From the NCBI RefSeq assembly GCF_024679245.1, contig NC_090179.1:5983820-6047819 (forward strand): DNA of 64,000 nucleotides, in the 5' to 3' direction. Both the position numbers and the translations under genes were made by a program. Positions 38,146-52,856 of the stretch are shown here, piece by piece (the stretch's first letter is position 1; each line of letters starts with the position of its first letter). Below the pieces are notes generated by a model. The model did not search any database. It was not told the DNA's origin and saw only the letters and a program-made list of their open reading frames with translations. The stretch is from Pseudorasbora parva. Its lineage: Eukaryota > Chordata > Actinopteri > Cypriniformes > Gobionidae.

Positions 38146-39814
38146 AATTATTATTATTATATATTATTATTTTTTTTACCGACTATTTGGGCATTTTTGG
38201 GGCCCTTCCCATGCTCAAAAACTCTTGAAACTTTGCACACACATCAGAATGCGCGGCCATCAGGGCCGGGCTGAGGCTGGGACCCGGGCGTGGCAGGGGG
38301 GCTCGACAGCGCCCCCTAAAGTGGGCTCTGAAAACGTGGTCTATAAATCAAACACACTTGCACGTACATATATGAAACTCGGTACACATATAGAGCTCAT
38401 CGGGCCGAACAACTTTCGTGCTCTAAGTTATGCGTCAGCCCAACAGGAAGTGAGCTATTATGGGTTGTTCGGAAAACGCATGCTGTGGAATTTGCGATAC
38501 TCCTCCTAGACGATTCACCCGATCAGCACCAAACTCCGTCAGCATGAAGTCAAGACACTGAGGATGCTAAATTGCGAGCAACTTTTTGATATCTCAAACG
38601 GTTTGGCCGTGGCGAAGAGACGAATTTATGGCGAGAAAAGGCAAACAGGAAGTGTATTATAACTTCTGCATACATTAATTCATTTTGATGAAACTTCAGC
38701 TGTGTGTTCGTTGTAAGAGGACGATCACATGGATATGACTTTTGTGAGTCAAAGTTATAGCACCACCAACTGGCAGCAGGAAGTGGGTCACTTTCAAAAA
38801 TGCTTTAAATCCCCATCTTATTTTCACCCGATTTACTTCAAACTTCATCAGTTTAATGTCAAAACATGGCAGATATAGACATATAAATAGATTCCTGATT
38901 CTTGAAATACTGTTGTCATGGCAACGTGTCAAAGTCCAATAATCTTTTTAGGTGTTTTTGAGACACTTAGCATGCTTGAAATTGCATGAAACTCAACACA
39001 CACATCTGACATGCTGTCCAGAAGATGCAAGCAAAGATTCAGAAACGGGCGTGGTAGAGGGGCTCAGTAGCACCATCTTTTGTCCAAAGTGGGGGGTTAG
39101 TTTTATGTACATTTACCAAACTCGGTATATATATTGTACATTTCGAGCCGGACAACTTTCTAATTTAAAGTCATTAGCTCTGACCAACAGGAAGTCAGAT
39201 AATTTGGTTGGAAGATAACAAGAAGTCGAAAGCGAGCTCTGAGTTTTTACCTTCTCCTCAAAAGCGATTCATTCAATCTCCTCCAAACTCGGACAACATG
39301 AAGTAAATATACAGAAGATGCTAAAATGCGAACGGTTATTGGATATCTCAAACGGTGTTCCCGTAGCAAAAGCCTAAAAAATACAAAATATGGACACAAG
39401 TACCTGGTTCATAAATAAGGCTATACTCCCACCTGCTGGTTATTCTTTATATCACACTGTTTTTTTTTTTGGTTTTTTTTCAACACTTATGCTCTCACTT
39501 AAATGACCAGTAGAGGGCAATATTGTATAAGTTTTCAAGCAAAAAACCTTGCCTCTGTGTGTGTGTGTGAATGGTTTTCTAGCCTGCTGGAGACTTAAAC
39601 CTGAATGCACACAGACTCATGGGGACTTCCCAATGGGTACAAAAGCTTATAAATCAGACAGAATGAGTTCTTTTGAAAAGGTGAAAATGCAGAAAGTTGT
39701 GTGATGGGAAGGTTTTGGGGTAGGAGCAGTGTAGGAGGACAGAATATATGGTTTGTACAGCATAAAAACCATTACGTCTATGGTGAGTCCCCAGAAAGAT
39801 AGTGAACCAGACAT

Positions 39815-39816
<2 letters not shown>

Positions 39817-39897
<81 letters not shown>
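39817..39897. repeat. (TG)n microsatellite
   Basis: A perfect TG tract of about 80 bp in unit 3. Confidence 0.97.
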
Positions 39898-39898
<1 letters not shown>

Positions 39899-40002
39899 AG
39901 GGGGGATGGGCTGCTTTATACCTGCAGCTTACTACAGTGTGTGTGTGTGTGTGTGTGTGGAGGGGGGGTGGGGGTGTGGGCCGGTTTATACTTGCAGCAT
40001 TA

Positions 40003-40061
<59 letters not shown>

Positions 40062-40524
40062 TCACTTTCTCTCGATGGTAATAATTGAACCGTTACATAA
40101 CATAGGCTAATACAAATGTAAAAAATAAGTTAAAAAAATAAAAAAAATACTTTGAATTAAATACAGGTTTCCTGGACTTACAAAATATTGCCCTGCAAAA
40201 GATAGCTTTGCACATATTTGAAAATGACCTATTATATCCTATTACATTAGAATTCATCTATAATTAAATTACATCATAGGTGTGGCTTGAAACTTTTCCC
40301 CACCGTTTAGACTTTACTATTATTGTTTTGCTGAAAATTATGTTTAATCTAAATCTCACTTTGCCACTCACTTTTTTTGCCACAAAAAAACTTTCTCCCA
40401 CTGTTTAGATTATTATTGTTTTGTTTGTTTCAAATCTTGTTTCTTTCGGAATTAGACTCTGCCTCTCTGTCTGTCGTCCCCCTCCCCCCTCCCTCTCCCT
40501 CTCTGAGTTTCACTCTGTTTGGGT

Positions 40525-40647
<123 letters not shown>

Positions 40648-41723
40648 AGGGGGTCTCACTCTTTGTGTGTATCACCTTGTCTCTTGATTGCCATAATTTA
40701 AACCTTCATATCACAAATAACTATCACTTTAGTGTGAAAAATAAGTTTAAAAAAAAACAAAAAATATACTATATCTTTAATTAAATACTGTCCTTCTGAA
40801 CTTACAACATTTTGAGCTGCAAAATATACATTTGCACATAATTGAAAGTGACCCATTATATCCTAATACATAAAAAAAAAAAAAAAAAAAAAATCTATAT
40901 TTAAATGTCATAATAGGTTTGGCTTGTGGTCATAGGGGTACCAGCTGCTGTGATACATGTGGCATATTAGAGCAATTTTCAAATATTCTCCTGTTTAAAT
41001 GCATATTTCCTGTAGTGCACATTCTCAGCGGTATAAAAACATGCTGCATGTTTTAGAGAGGTCGACTTTGACCAGTAAATATGGCATATTCAGATGACTT
41101 TGATATCGTTATTTTAAATTTAATTACATTTAAACATTTAAAAGTGGCTGTTTATAATACACTTCCATAAAATGTATGCAGGCATATTCCTCTTACCTGA
41201 CACTGATATTAAAATATTTTTTGCGGTTTCTGTGATTTGGCTTTATTTTTTATTATTTTTTATTTAAAAAAACATTGAATGCCACACATATTGAAATAAA
41301 AACAAGCATGCTTTTTGCTGCATAAAATTGGTGAACAATCACAAGCTACGGTAGGTCAAAAACACATAAAGAGAAGTGTAAGGATAATACAACATCAGCA
41401 TTTGGAAAGTATTCTGCACTCATTTTGAAATTGACATTTGACATCATCTGACATAAAATTAATGAATAAAATGTAATTGATCTCATAGATGTGAGTGTTG
41501 TGGTTCCTGGTCATAGCAGCACCAGTTGCTGCAGTTAATGAGGTGAATTAAAATGACTTTGACATAGTCCCTTTATTTATTTTTTCCCATATTAAATGCC
41601 TATTGGCCTGCTGTGCACAGTTAAGCTGATGCCACCGGGGTGGCGGTGCCACCGGCTTGGGCCCGTCATCGCTGCTCGCAGCTTTAATTATTATTATTAT
41701 TTATTATTATTATTTTTTTACGC

Positions 41724-43354
41724 GACTATTTGGGCATTTTTGGGGCCCTTCCCATGCTCGAAAACTCTTGAAACTTTGCACACGCATCAGAATGCGCGGC
41801 CATCAGGGCCGGGCTGAGGCTGGGACCCGGGCGTGGCAGGGGGGCTCGACAGCGCCCCCTAAAGTGGGGTCTGAAAACGTGGTCTATAAATCAAACCAAC
41901 TTCCACGTATATATATGAAACTCGGTACACATATAGAGCTCATCGGGCCGAACAACTTTCGTGCTCTAAGTTATGTGTCAGCCCAACAGGAAGTGAGCTA
42001 TTATGGGTTGTTCGGGAAACGCATGCTCTGGAATTTGCGATACTCCTCCTAGACGATTCACCCGATCAGCACCAAACTCGGTCAGCATGAAGTAAAGACA
42101 CTGAGGATGCTAAATTGCGAGCAACTTTTTGATATCTCAAACGGTTTGGCCGTGGCGAAGAGACGAATTTATGGCGAGAAAAAGGAAACAGGAAGTGTGT
42201 TATAACTTTTGCATACATTAATTCATTTTGATGAAACTTCAGCTGTGTGTTCGTTGTAAGAGGCCGATCACATGGATATGACTTTTGTGAGACAAAGTTA
42301 TAGCGCCACCAACTGGCAGCAGGAAGTGTGTCACTTTCAAAATTGCTTTAAATCCCCATCTTATTTTCACCCGATTTACTTCAAACTTCATCAGTATAAT
42401 GTCAAAACATGGCAGATATAGACATATGAATGGATTCCTGATTCTAGAAAAACTGTTGTCATGGCAACGTGTCAAAGTCTAATAATCTTTTTTGGTGTTT
42501 TTGAGACTCTTCACATGCTTGAAATTGCATGAAACTCAACACACACATCAGACATGCTGTCCAGAAGATGCAAGCAAAGATTCAGAAACGGGCGTGGTAG
42601 AGGGGCTCAGTAGCGCCATCTTTTGTCCAAAGCGGGGGGTTAGTTTTATCTACAGTCACCAAACTCGGTATATATATTGTACATTTCGAGCCGGACAACT
42701 TTCTAATTTACAGTCATTAGCTCTGACCAACAGGAAGTCAGATAATTTGGTTGGAAGATAACAAGAAGTCGAAAGCGAGCTCTGAGTTTTTACCTTCTCC
42801 TCAAAAGCGATTCATTCAATCTCCTCCAAACTCGGACAACATGAAGTAAATATACAGAAGATGCTAAAATGCGAACGGTTATTGGATATCTCAAACGGTT
42901 TTCCCGTAGCAAAAGCCTAAAAAACACAAAATAAGCACACAAGTGCCTGGTTCATAAATAAGGCTATACTCCCACCTGCTGGTTATTCTATATATCACAC
43001 TGTTTTTTTTGTGTTTTTTTTCAACACTTATGCTCTCCCTTAAATGTCCAGTAGAGGGCAATATTGTATAAGTTTTCAAGCAAAAAAACTTGCCTCTGTG
43101 TGTGTGTGAGAATGGTTTTCTAGGCTGGTGGGGACTTAAACCTGAATGCACACAGACTCATGGGACTTCCCAATGGGTACAAAAGCTTATAAATCAGACA
43201 GAATGAGTTCTTTTGAAAAGGTGAAAATGCAGAAAGTTTTGTGTGATGGGTAGGTTTTGGGGTAGGAGCAGTGTAGGAGGACAGAATATGGTTTGTACAG
43301 CATAAAAACCATTATGCCTATGGTGAGTCCCCAAATAGATAGTGAACCAGACAT

Positions 43355-43393
<39 letters not shown>

Positions 43394-43658
43394 CGTTCTT
43401 TTTTCTAGCCTGGTGGGGACTTCAACCTGAATGCACACAGACTCATGGGGACATGTGTCATTGATTTCTACAGTGTGTGTGTGTGTGTGTGGGGGGGGGT
43501 TGTTGTGGATGGGGGATGGTGGATGGGCTTAACTGATAAGAGTTGCCTGCAGCATACTTCAGCATTACTACTGTGTGTGCGTGTTCTTTTTTCTAGCCTG
43601 GTGGGGACTTCAACCTGAATGCACACAGACTCATTGGGACACGTGTCACTGATTTCTA

Positions 43659-43705
<47 letters not shown>

Positions 43706-45080
43706 CCACTCTTCTGTCTAAAAAGATTACCTCTCAATGCTGTGCTTTGGCCTGCATTAAAGGATTAAACATATTATTCTGGGTTTGAATAAAAAAATTC
43801 ATGTATAAAACCAGTTTATTTGTAGGGCATTGACAATATTGTTTTATATAATTAGTTAAATAATTGTGTTAATACAAATAATTATTAATAAAAATATATA
43901 AATATTTAAAAAAAACATTACTAACAAAAGAAAAAACACATTTAATTGTCTTTAAAAAGAAAAGGAAAAAAAAAAGTAGTGTGTGTAACTTAAAAAAATG
44001 AGAAGATTAATGCCTTTTGTTTAAGGACAAAAATGAGAACCAATGAGCTACCGGCATATAGAATAACCAGAAGGTGGGAGTGTAGCCTTATTTAGTAACC
44101 AGGTTGGATATGTCCTAGGGAACACTGTTTTGAAGATAAAACTATTGTTGTTATTGCAAAACAGTGTTTTCAGACAGTGAAATAAAAACAATGTTCTCTC
44201 ACTGTTTAGATTTTGTGTCTGTCCTTACCCCCCCCCCCCTCACTCTCCCTCTCTCAGGATCACTCTGTGTGTGTGTGTGTGTGTGTGTGGAGGGGGTCTC
44301 TCTCACTCTGTGTATGTCGCCTTGTTTCTTGTTTTTCATAATTTAACCCTTTCATATCAAAAGCTATCAGCAATATCTATCACTTTATTGTGAAAAATAA
44401 GTTTTAAAAAATGTATTATACATATATATAACACTGGTCTTCTGAACTTACAATATTTTGAGCTGCAAAAAATACATTTGCACATAATTGAAAGTGATAT
44501 CCTAATACTTTTAATTGTTTTCTATAACATGGGCTTTAAAGAAGGTCATGTGCTGTGTTTGCAAAGATCACGTATGACACCTCTTTAAACTAATTATTTA
44601 TTGATAAAATTCAAATGGATAAAAAAAATATAATTTCACATGATCTTATAAAAGTGGCTGTTTATAATAAACTTCTATAAATTTTATGCACGCATATTAC
44701 TCTTACCTGACACTGATATTAAAATCATTGTTGCAGTCTCTGTGATTTGGCTTAATTTATTTTTAAGAGAAGTGTAAGGATAATACAACTTCAGCATTTG
44801 GACAGTATTCTGCATTCATTTTGAAATTGACATTTGACATCACCTGACATAATATTAAAGAATAAAATGTAATTGATCTCAGAGATGTGAGTGTTGTGGT
44901 TCCTGGTCATAGCAGCACCAGTTGCTGCAGTTAATGAGGTGAATTCAAATGACTTTGACATAGTCCCTTTATTTATTTTTTCCCATATTAAATGCCTATT
45001 GCCTGCTGTGCACAGTTAAGCTGATGCCACCGGGGTGGCGGTGCCCCCGGCTTGGGCCCGTCATCGCTGCTCGCAGCTTT
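41724..45080 (-). repeat. Six-unit repeat block, unit 4 (minus orientation)
   Basis: A third direct minus-strand unit, again joined by (ATT)n (41,687-41,715). TG tracts are shorter here (43,356-43,392, 43,661-43,694, 44,265-44,290). It ends CTGCTCGCAGCTTTAATATT. Confidence 0.82.
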
Positions 45081-45084
45081 AATA

Positions 45085-45471
45085 TTAATTATTTTTATGT
45101 CAGATGATGTCAAATGTCAATTTCAAAATGAGTGCAGAATACTGTCCAAATGCTGAAGTTGTATTATCCTTACACTTCTCTTAAAAATAAATTAAGCCAA
45201 ATCACAGAGACCACAACAATGATTTTAATATCAGTGTCAGGTAAGAGACGTAATGGTCACCATAGACGTAATGGTTTTTATGCTGTACAAACCATATATT
45301 CTGTCCTCCTACACTGCTCCTACCCCTAAACCTACCCATCACACAACTTTCTGCATTTTCACATTTTCAAAAGAACTCATTCTGTATGATTTATGAGCTT
45401 TTGTACCCATTGAGAAGTCCCCATGAGTCTGTGTGCATTCAGGTTTAAGTCCCCACCAGGCTAGAACAACA

Positions 45472-45520
<49 letters not shown>

Positions 45521-45600
45521 GTAATGCTGAAGTATGCTGCAGGCAACTCAAATCAGCTCAGCCCATCCCCCATTCCCCCATCCACAACACATACACACAG

Positions 45601-45692
<92 letters not shown>

Positions 45693-47037
45693 ATATCTGG
45701 TTCACTATCTTTCTGGGGACTCAGCATAGACGTAATGGTTTTTATGCTGTACAAACCATATATTCTGTCCTCCTACACTGCTCCTACCCCTAAACCTACC
45801 CATCACACAAAACTTTCTGCATTTTCACATTTTCAAAAGAACTCATTCTGTATGATTTATAAGCTTTTGTACCTATTGGGAAGTCGCCATGAGTCTTTGT
45901 GCATTCAGGTTTAAGTCTCCACCAGGCTAGAAAACCATTCACACACACACAGAGGCAAGGTTTTTTGCTTGAAAACTTATACAATATTGCCCTCTACTGG
46001 TCATTTAAGGGAGAGCATGTGTTGAAAAGAAAAAAAAAACAGAAAAAAAACCAGTGTGATATAGAGAATAACCAGCAGGTGGGAGTATAGCCTTATTTAT
46101 GAACCAGGCACTTGTGTTCTTATTTTGTGTTTTTTAGGCTTTTGCTACGGGAACACCGTTTGAGATATCCAATAACCGTTCGCATTTTAGCATCTTCTGT
46201 ATATTTACTTCATGTTGTCCGAGTTTGGAGGAGATTGAATGAATCGCTTTTGAGGAGAAGGTAAAAACTCAGAGCTCGCTTTGCCACTTCTTGTTATCTT
46301 CCAACCAAATTATCTGACTTCCTGTTGGTCAGAGCTAATGACTGTAAATTAGAAAGTTGTCCGGCTCGAAATGTACAATATATATATACCGAGTTTGGTG
46401 ACTGCAGATAAAACTAACCCCCCACTTTGGACAAAAGTGACACACTTCCTGCTGCCAGTTGGTGGCGCTATAACTTTGACTCACAAAAGTCATATCCATG
46501 TGATCGGCCTCTTACAATGAACACACAGCTGAAGTTTCATCAAAATGAATTAATGAATGCAAAAGTTATAACACACTTCCTGTTTCCCTTTTCTTGCCAT
46601 AAATTCATCTCTTCGCCACGGCCAAACCGTTTGAGATATCAAAAAGTTGCTCGCAATTTTGCATCCTCAGTGTCTTGACTTCATGCTGACCGAGTTTGGT
46701 GCTGATCGGGTGAATCGTCCAGGAGGAGTATCGCAAAATCCAGAGCATGCGTTTTCCGAACAACCCATAATAGCTCACTTCCTGTTAGGCTGACACATAA
46801 CTTAGAGCACGAAAGTTGTTCGGCCCGATGAGCTCTATATGTGTGCCGAGTTTCATATATGTATGTTCAAACGTTTTTGATTTATGGACCAAGTCAAATA
46901 TCGCATTCAAGGGGGCGCTGTCGAGCTCCCCTGCCACGCCCGGGTACCAGCCTCAGCCCGGCCCTGATAGCTGCGCATTCTGATGCGTGTGCAAAGTTTC
47001 AAGAGTTTTCGAGCATGGGAAGGGGCTGTATAGTCGT
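45085..47037 (+). repeat. Six-unit repeat block, unit 5 (plus orientation, 5'-truncated and shortened)
   Basis: Orientation flips back: (CA)n tracts lie at 45,470-45,519 and 45,601-45,690, and the unit ends ...GAGCATGGGAAGGGGCTGTATAGTCG. The characteristic start (AAAGCTGCGAGC) is missing and the unit is about 2 kb long. Two 50-bp palindromic repeats in inverse orientation follow at 47,066-47,152. Confidence 0.8.
45601..45690. repeat. (CA)n microsatellite
   Basis: A perfect CA tract of about 90 bp in unit 5. Confidence 0.97.
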
Positions 47038-47154
47038 AAAAAAAAAAAAAAAAAGAACTCTAAAGAAAACAATAGGGCTCTGCGCCCTAATAAAAAAAAT
47101 AATCCTTAGAAGAACAATAGGGCTCTGCGCCCTTTCAGGGCTTGGGCCCTAATT

Positions 47155-49604
47155 AAAGCTGCGAGCAGCGATGACGGGCCCAAGCCTGGGGCACCTGCAA
47201 CTGCAGCAACTGGTGCTGCTATGACCAGGAACCACAACACTCACATCTCTGAGATCAATTACATTTTATTCATTAATTTTATGTCAGATGATGTCAAATG
47301 TCAATTTCAAAATGAGTGCAGAATACCGTCCAAATGCTGAAGTTGTATTATCCTTACACTTCTCTTTATGTGTTTTTGACCTACTGTAGCTTGTGATTGT
47401 TCACCAATCTTATGCAGCAAAAAGCATACTTGTTTTTATTTCAATATGTGTGGCATTCAATATTTTTTTAAAATAAAATAAAATAAATAAATAGAGCCAA
47501 ATCACAGAGACCGCAACAATGATTTTAATATCAGTGTAAGGTAAGAGTAATATGCGTGCATATAATTTATGGAAGTTTATTATAAACAGACTCTTTTTAT
47601 AAATTCATGTGAAATGTATTTTTTTTATCCATTTGAATTCTATCAATAAATAATTAGTTTAAAGAGATGTCATACGTGATCTTTGCAAACACAGCACATG
47701 ACCTTCTTTAAAGCCCATGTTATAGAAAACAATTAAAAGTATTAGTATATCACTTTCAATTATGTGCAAATGTATTTTTTGCAGCTCAAAATTTTGTAAG
47801 TTCAGAAGACCAGTATTTAATTAAAGATATAATATGTTTTAGCTTTTTACTTATTTTTCACAATAAAGTGATAGATATTTGTGCACACTGATTTTAATAT
47901 TAGTGTCAGGTAAGAGTAAGATGCGCATCTAAATTTTATGGAAGTTTATTATAAACTTTATTATAAAATTTACTTAGACTGACTGGGTAAACGTAGCCTG
48001 ATCTGCCAGTGATTTGACTTCGCCCTGCAACACAGTCTGAAAACATGTACATTCATTTCTACTGCTTCTGTTACACTTTTGCGGGAACAAATCACAGACT
48101 AACTTATTCACCTGGCATGCTATTGGCGAGTTTAGTAGTCTGTTTAGTTGACTATCCAATTGCATACAGAGTCATTCAAATAATGCTCATTGATCAATCT
48201 TAAATTGAGCTTGGTCTGGTGATACCCAGACATCTTATAAACTAGAAAATCATGTGAAATTTACTTTTTAAATCAATTTGATTTTTATCAGTAAATAATT
48301 AATTTTAAGACATGTGTCTCTTCAAAAACAGCAAATGACCTTCTGTAAAGCCTAGAAAACACACACACACACCTTTTTTTTTTGCCACACCTAATTCTGA
48401 AACCCACATCAGATGTATGTTTTCACCACTTCTGATGCGTGTGCAAAATTTTCATGAGTTTTCATGCGTGTTTAGGCCCTCAAAAATGTAATTCATTTGG
48501 GAAAAGAAAAATGATGGTTTGAGCAATTACAATAAGGTCCTCACACCTTAAGCCCTAAATATCTGAGTTCCTGTTCGTCGGAGCTAATGACTGTAAATTA
48601 GAAAGTTGTTCGGCTCAAAGAGAACAATATGTATACAGAGTTTGGTGACTGAAGATAAAACTAACCCCCCCACTTTTGACAAAAGATTGCATTACTTTTG
48701 TCAAAAGATGGCGCTACTGAGCTCCTCCACCACGCCCATTTCTGAGTCTTTGCCCTTATCTACTGGACAGCATGTCTGATGTGTGTGTTGAGTTTCATGT
48801 AATTTGAAACATTTTAAGAGTCTCAAAAGCAGCGAAAAAGAATGTTATAGTTTGATGTGTTGCCGTGGCAACAGTATATACAATATCAGGAAGTGCTTAC
48901 CAGCTTTATATCTGCCATGTTTTGACATTATACTGATGAAGTTTGAAGTAAATCGGGTAAAAATAAGATGGTGATTTCAAAGCATTTTGAAAGTGACACA
49001 CTTCCTGCTGCCAGTTGGTGGCGCTATAACTTTGACTCACAAAATTCATATCCATGTGATCAGCCTCTTACAACGAACACACAGCTGAAGTTTAATCAAA
49101 ATGAATTAATGAATGCAGAAGTTATAACACACTTCCTGTTTCCCTTTTCTCGCCATAAATTCGTCTCCTCGCCACAGCCTAACCGTTTGAGATATCAAAA
49201 TGTTGCTCGCAATTTAGCATCCTCAATGTCTTGACTTCATGCTGACCGAGTTTGGTGCTGATCGGGTTAATCGTCTAGGAGGAGTATCGCAAATTCCAGA
49301 GCATGCGTTTTCCGAACAACCCATAATAGCTCACTTCCTGTTGGGCTGACACATAAATTAGAGCACGAAAGTTGTTCGGCCCAATGAGATCTATATGTGT
49401 ACCGAGTTTCATATATGTACGTGCAAGTGTGTTTGATTTATAGACCATGTTTTCAGACCCCACTTTAGGGGGCGCTGTCGAGCCCCCCTGCCACGCCCAG
49501 GTACCAGCTTTGGTCCGGCCCTGATGGCCGCAGATTCCGATGTGTGTGCAAAGTTTCAAGAGTTTTCGAGCATGATCAGGGCCCCGAAAGTGCCCAAATA
49601 GTCG
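47155..49604 (+). repeat. Six-unit repeat block, unit 6 (plus orientation)
   Basis: This starts AAAGCTGCGAGCAGCGATGA and ends CCCAAATAGTCG, and lacks a long CA tract (only a short one near 48,360). It is followed by two inverse copies of the 50-bp palindromic repeat at about 49,620-49,666 and 49,690-49,737. An internal stretch at 47,880-48,360 is not shared with the other units. Confidence 0.78.
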
Positions 49605-49740
49605 AAAAAGCTAAATTGTCCTTAGAAGAACAATAGGGCTCTGCGCCCTTTCAGGGCTTGGGCCCTAAATATATAATAATAATAATAATCCTTAGAAGAA
49701 CAATAGGGCTCTGCGCCCTTTCAGGGCTTGAGCCCTAATA

Positions 49741-50900
49741 AAGGGAGTAATAAAAAGGAATATTTTCATAAGAATCTCATATTTCATGAGACTACCCAGA
49801 CTTAAAACTGTGTATGTTATCAGAGAAATTCACTAAAATATAATGTCCTCAACTGAGGCGAAACCTTTTTTTTTCAATATTTCTGTCTCATTCAGAGTGA
49901 ATCCAGCATTCATATTTAGATATCACTTCTGAAACTTTGCAGCATGCAGTTGTCCATCGGTCCTCTTAGCTGCATGAACATCAATAGTTTTATTCAGTGG
50001 ATTTTATAGACCGTATAGCCTCGAGTTTCACGAGCCTGCATTAACTCGGCACTGAATAAAAACTCTGCCGTTTTGAGCGGTGAGATTATGATCGCGTTCA
50101 AGAGTGCAATAACTATATCTGTGATTGGCTACATTACTCACCGCTGCAAAAACATGTTGGAAATAATGCATTTGGTGCTCTCCAGGGAGCGAACACAAAT
50201 CTGCCTAATCTGATTTGCCAGTATATCATTATAGTATCAGCTGAGGGTGCTTTTGCTTGCGTTTGAGTGTGTTTTGCAGAACCGGACCTGAATGAAACCA
50301 TGCTTCCTGCTCCAGGACAGCTTTGTGTCTCTGAGCATGGTGCTGTCTGTGAGCGGGGCTGAGTAACGTAGCCCTCAATCACACTACAGTGTTTGTGAGA
50401 GCTGCTGCCTTCTCCACCCCAACTCACAGAGTGAAATTCTCCGACGCCAAAACAGGAAAAATAAAACAGAAATTTTAACATTTGGGCTAATATGTTAGCA
50501 AGCAAGCTGCTGACATACAGTCCTTGAAGTAAACTGCAAGTAAGCAAACCTTCAACCAGCTGTAGCACTGCCACTTTCTGACGGTTCTATGCTATTTGTT
50601 TTTTCTTTCACTAAGTGAAGCAGCACTTCATAGTTTACAAGTAAACCATAGTAAATATATGGCTACAGGACTTTGAAATATCCGAATTTAAGCTTTGTCT
50701 TCTAGGATTGATGTTGAATCTTCCAAAAGTTTTGGCTTGGGGTCCTTCACATGTAGCAGCAGTTCCACCGCACCAAGAACACAGGGCTGCCCACGGATGT
50801 GCCTGATTTTAATCTGCACTACTAAACACAGATATCAGCTGCTGTAGATATATTAAAAATGACAAATATCTGCCCAATATATCGGTGTAACAACAACGAG
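49741..50900. other. Unresolved stretch between the repeat block and the retrovirus
   Basis: No gene recognised. A minus-strand frame at 50,134-50,574 (146 codons) has no known domain and unremarkable composition. Both unknown transposon sequence and old host DNA are possible. Confidence 0.4.
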
Positions 50901-51299
50901 TTTATGAGTTTAATGTCTCGGGGAATAATTAACTCAAAAGGGGTTCAATATTCAATATTCATGAATTTATGAATATAATTTGCCCGTCATTCATTACGTA
51001 TTAAAAATTTCCCGATAGGGAAAATTGTTTAATTAAATACAAGTAACCCTTTATGAAATTGCTTGAAATTATCCTACTAAGTTCGTCCACCAAATTAGTT
51101 ATAGACTTTTCAACTCAATTCTCCATAAGGGATCACTGCTTTACGAGCGCATAAGAAACATTAACTTTACTGATCAGGACAAGTTCAATATTTCAAATGG
51201 TCATACAGTTTACTTTACTAACATAGTAGCATAAGCAGTTAGGTAACTTAGATCGCAAGTTTCATTGACTTTGTGTATGTGGGAGAACAACAGACCCAA

Positions 51300-52643
51300 C
51301 TCATTAAATGTCTTTCTGGAGGTTTAATAAACACAGACTAAAAATAACACTACGATTCACACAGAGAGTACACACTAAATATGCATCAAGAAAGTAGACA
51401 TGTAGATATTAACGAAAGAATACATAAAAGAGAATAATGAATAGACTGAGATTAGAGAGAGATAAAAGAGAGAGATGGGGGAGAGAGAGAGATGAGAGAG
51501 AGAGAGATGAGACAAAGCATTTAGAGGTAAAAACACAACTTCCTTCAGTTCAACCACTACGACCTTCACGGAGCTTGTCCCAACGGGACAATACACACCT
51601 TCTTTACAGCAGTTTAAATTTTATAAGAAGAAGAATACTTGCATTTCTTTTGGTTTCGTTTTGGCTTCTCGCTTGTGTGTGTGTGTATATATATCTGCGT
51701 CTCAGGTAGTTCTCTCCGAGGTCGGGAGGTGACGTAGTTTTCCTTTAGCGGCGTTTCGGGTCTACCTCCTGAAGTAGCCCGTGGCTAGTAAGTTGATGGA
51801 ACGAGGAACAAAGGATTGTTGAAGACCGGATTGTAGAAACGGAGTTTCTTGAAGAGGAGTTTCCAGAAGAGAAGAGGGAAGTCAAGAAGGGAAGAAGAGG
51901 GGAGTCAAGAAGGAAGATTGTGGTCTCCACTGGTCTTTTAAGAGAATTAATCCACGCCCCCTTCTGGCTAATTCACCCAATCCAGAGGGTGAATTCGGTA
52001 GCGGGAAAAGTTCTCTTTGTCTCATTTTATGGCCTATTTTGCATGTTCCTGAGGTGTCGTAAAGGGGTGTTGATTTTGTATGGTTTTACTCCCAAGTCGG
52101 CTAAACATATTAATGATACATTTCACAATCCCATTTTGTGCATCATTGAGTAAGTCAAAGAAATAGGAATATTTAGATATCAAACACCTTATGGCTGGGA
52201 GATATTAAAACAGAGATACAATTTTACACAGGAATACAAGCATTTAAAATGAGCTTACATTGTTTCTATGCCATGACTGAGTAGGCCTGAGTCAAGGAGC
52301 ATGCATATACACACCAAGCTACCTCGTATACAGTCTAGAATAGTCTTAATTAAAGCTTCATAAGGAATGTGTGTGTGTGCTCGTGAGTCCTTGTGTATTG
52401 ACAGGAGCCTTGGCGCCTTTCGGTCTGGGGAATGAAAAAGGGGGGGGAAACAGGGTTCGAGTCGTGTGACCCGATCAGGGCCTGTGTTATTGGACGGGGT
52501 CGTAAAACTGCCGAAGTTGTCACTTCCCCCAGACTCTGTGGCGTGGCTCTTAATTTACATGCGGCTAAAAGCTACCCCCCCCTTTTTACAATCAACACTG
52601 GGTTCCTCTTTGATCCTCATTGTAAGAGACCACAGACGCTACA
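51300..52643 (-). mobile_element. Probable 3' LTR of the endogenous retrovirus (inner edge 52,643)
   Basis: On the minus strand the purine tract AAAAGGGGGAAC is followed directly by TGTAGCG at 52,643, the usual start of a 3' LTR. Farther along lie TATA-like sequences (TATATATATAC near 51,690 and TATAAAA near 51,624) and an ATTAAA near 51,325. The outer edge is not defined, and no second LTR copy is in the window, so this rests on position and the polypurine tract only. Confidence 0.45.
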
Positions 52644-52660
52644 GTTCCCCCTTTTCATCT
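52644..52660 (-). promoter_or_regulatory. Polypurine tract of the endogenous retrovirus
   Basis: The minus strand reads AGATGAAAAGGGGGAAC, then TG. Such a tract resists RNase H and primes plus-strand DNA synthesis at the edge of the 3' LTR. It lies about 200 nt after the env stop. Confidence 0.6.
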
Positions 52661-52856
52661 GACGAAGTCCGTATGACATCGTCGGATGACAGTTATCGTT
52701 TTGGTCGGATGACAGGTGGATCATGAGGGTCAAGTGGCTAGTGGTTTCTTAATTGTTGTTTTTCTTCAGCCTTCGGTTCCTGAGGTTATTCTCGGACAGC
52801 CTCCCATCACGATGGATGGATGGTAGGTGAGTCGGGCAGTCGGGAGCAGGTGTTTG

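Noticed and set aside
50134..50574. 146-codon minus-strand frame left of the ERV
   Set aside because: There is no recognisable domain and no supporting splice or promoter signal, so I did not call a gene.
52410..52440. TGGCGCC on the plus strand as a primer-binding site of a plus-strand provirus
   Set aside because: The bases after TGGCGCC do not continue as a known tRNA complement and no plus-strand gag or pol follows.
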